From contig BJOX01000056.1 in NCBI GenBank assembly GCA_009731375.1, positions 125,937 to 151,770 on the forward strand: DNA of 25,834 bases, written 5' to 3'. The first letter of the stretch is position 1. Each line of letters starts with the position of its first letter. This document shows positions 24,988-25,834 of the stretch, one piece after another. A program made the position numbers and the translations under genes. This stretch comes from Paulinella micropora. Taxonomy: Eukaryota; Cercozoa; Imbricatea; Euglyphida. The notes under the pieces were generated by a model. That model made no database searches. It worked only from the letters and a program-made list of their open reading frames with translations, and was not told the origin of the DNA.

Positions 24988-25107
24988 GCTTACTTACTTA
25001 CTTAAATACTTACTTACTTACTTACTCACTCATCTAGGCTTGGCGTCAAACTGATATAACTTACTAACTTACTTACTAACTTACTTACTTACTTACTTAC
25101 TTGCTTG

Positions 25108-25146
<39 letters not shown>

Positions 25147-25151
25147 GCTTG

Positions 25152-25194
<43 letters not shown>

Positions 25195-25519
25195 GCTTGC
25201 TTACTTACTTACTTACTTACTAACTTACTTACCTACTTACTCACTCGTCTAGGCTTGGCGTCAAACTGATATAACTTACTTACTTACTAACTTACTTACT
25301 TACTTACTTACTTACTTAACTTAACTTACTTACTTACTTACTTGCTTGCTTGCTTGCTTACTTACTTACTTACTTACTTACTTAAATACTTACTTACTCA
25401 CTCATCTACGCTTGGCGTCAAATTGATATAACTTACTTACTTACTTACTTACGTACTTACTTATTTACTTACTTACTCACTTACTTACTTGCTTCCTTAT
25501 TTACTTGCTTACTTACTTG

Positions 25520-25570
<51 letters not shown>

Positions 25571-25683
25571 GCTTACTTACTCATCTAGGCTTGGCGTCAA
25601 ACTGATATAACTTATTTACTTACTTACTTACTAACTTACTTGCTTACTTACTTGCTTACTTACTTACTTACTTACTTGCTTAG

Positions 25684-25732
<49 letters not shown>

Positions 25733-25735
25733 CAC
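24290..25735. repeat. (ACTT)n / (AAGT)n tetranucleotide field
   Basis: About 1.4 kb of ACTT on the plus strand, with scattered GCTT, ACTA and TTATT variants, holds the exon A copies. It forms the 5' part of the intron after exon A. No other gene-like content is visible. Confidence 0.9.
24455..25611 (-). repeat. Seven to eight donor-side copies of exon A in an (AAGT)n field
   Basis: The minus-strand unit TTTGACGCCAAGCCTAG followed by a donor-like (A/G)TGAGTAAGT or GTCAGTAAG recurs near 24455-24473, 24621-24641, 24880-24906, 25030-25058, 25241-25274, 25400-25432 and 25581-25611. A partial one at 24737-24752 resembles the GGGACGCCCTGGTG part of exon A. Most copies are preceded by TTATATCAG, which keeps an AG. 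The spacer is (AAGT)n on the minus strand, an extension of the GTAAGT donor consensus. All copies lie downstream of exon A in the sense of transcription. Confidence 0.85.
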
Positions 25736-25779
25736 CTAGGCTTGGTGTCAAACTGCACCAGGGCGTCCCGTTAGGTAGG
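25736..25779 (-). CDS. Exon A (best copy): end of an exon reading ...ALVQFDTKP(R)
   Basis: The minus strand reads CGGGACGCCCTGGTGCAG, then TTTGACACCAAGCCTAG, then the strong donor GTGAGTAAG. In the frame that joins exon B this gives RDALVQFDTKP plus AG, which completes an Arg codon with the first G of exon B. A TAA nine bases into this stretch closes the frame. So either the exon is only the 17 nt at 25736-25752 (acceptor GTGCAG, with a CTAAC branch-like motif upstream), or this is itself a 5'-truncated copy and the full exon lies to the right. A CTGCAG lies just outside the 44-nt block. The conserved piece in the downstream copies is the 17-nt part. The intron after it is made of (AAGT)n. 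Confidence 0.6.
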
Positions 25780-25792
25780 CTGCAGACAGACC

Positions 25793-25834
25793 TGTGTGTG
25801 TGTGCGTGAGAGAGAGAGAGAGGGGGGGGGGGGG
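25793..25834. repeat. (GT)n, (GA)n and poly(G) at the window end
   Basis: Short arrays upstream of the best exon A copy. The run of 14 G residues at the very end is probably an assembly edge. Confidence 0.8.

Noticed and set aside
24290-25735. Telomeric or centromeric satellite
   Set aside because: The motif is a tetranucleotide unlike known telomere repeats, and its regular interruptions are copies of the exon A end.

Overview
This is a eukaryotic genomic window dominated by simple-sequence DNA: GATA, GACA, GTAG, ACAT, AAGT/ACTT, AAT, GTA, GAA, CAAGR, CACAT, GA, CA and AT arrays. It has nine assembly gaps (N runs), several of them exactly 10 Ns. GT-AG introns, non-LTR retrotransposon 3' ends and a tRNA-derived SINE point to a eukaryote, perhaps an animal or a close relative, but the sequence does not fix the species. 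Almost all long open frames (YLSIYLSI, poly-Asn, poly-Tyr, LSLS and similar) are translations of microsatellites and are not genes.

The main result is a protein-coding gene on the minus strand that no open-frame list shows, because its exons are 17-177 nt long and buried in arrays. Reading right to left, eleven exon positions (A-K) join in compatible phase. From 25.8 kb to 0.77 kb they give about 245 residues of a protein with two tandem pleckstrin-homology (PH) domains. PH1 runs over exons B-H and PH2 over exons I-K. Both PH domains end in a C-terminal helix with the expected Trp. Exons fill only about 3% of the window. The N-terminal exons lie to the right of the window and the C-terminal ones to the left.

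The introns have a striking architecture. Nearly every exon has truncated extra copies in the neighbouring introns, and those copies follow a polarity rule. Copies carrying the exon's 5' end plus its 3' splice site lie upstream of the exon. Copies carrying the exon's 3' end plus its 5' splice site lie downstream. Examples are 7-8 donor-side copies of exon A in an (AAGT)n field, about 12 copies of the sequence just after the exon C donor, 6 acceptor-side copies of exon J, 7 of exon I, and about 9 of exon K. The introns look as if they grew by repeated duplication of their own exon-intron junctions together with adjacent microsatellite.

Mobile elements sit on top of this. Family R1 (three copies) is a non-LTR retrotransposon 3' end; one copy keeps 169 codons of the conserved C-terminal domain of a reverse-transcriptase polyprotein. 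Family R2 has eight 5'-truncated copies. Both end in a (GATA)n/(ATCT)n microsatellite tail. There is a tRNA-derived SINE with an (ATT)n tail and a roughly 170-bp family, R3, flanked by (AAT)n. Other landmarks are a 90-bp GC-rich near-palindrome at 4.7 kb, a 460-bp non-repetitive island at 2.5-2.9 kb with a perfect 11-bp hairpin, and a long pyrimidine/purine switch at 10.3-10.6 kb.
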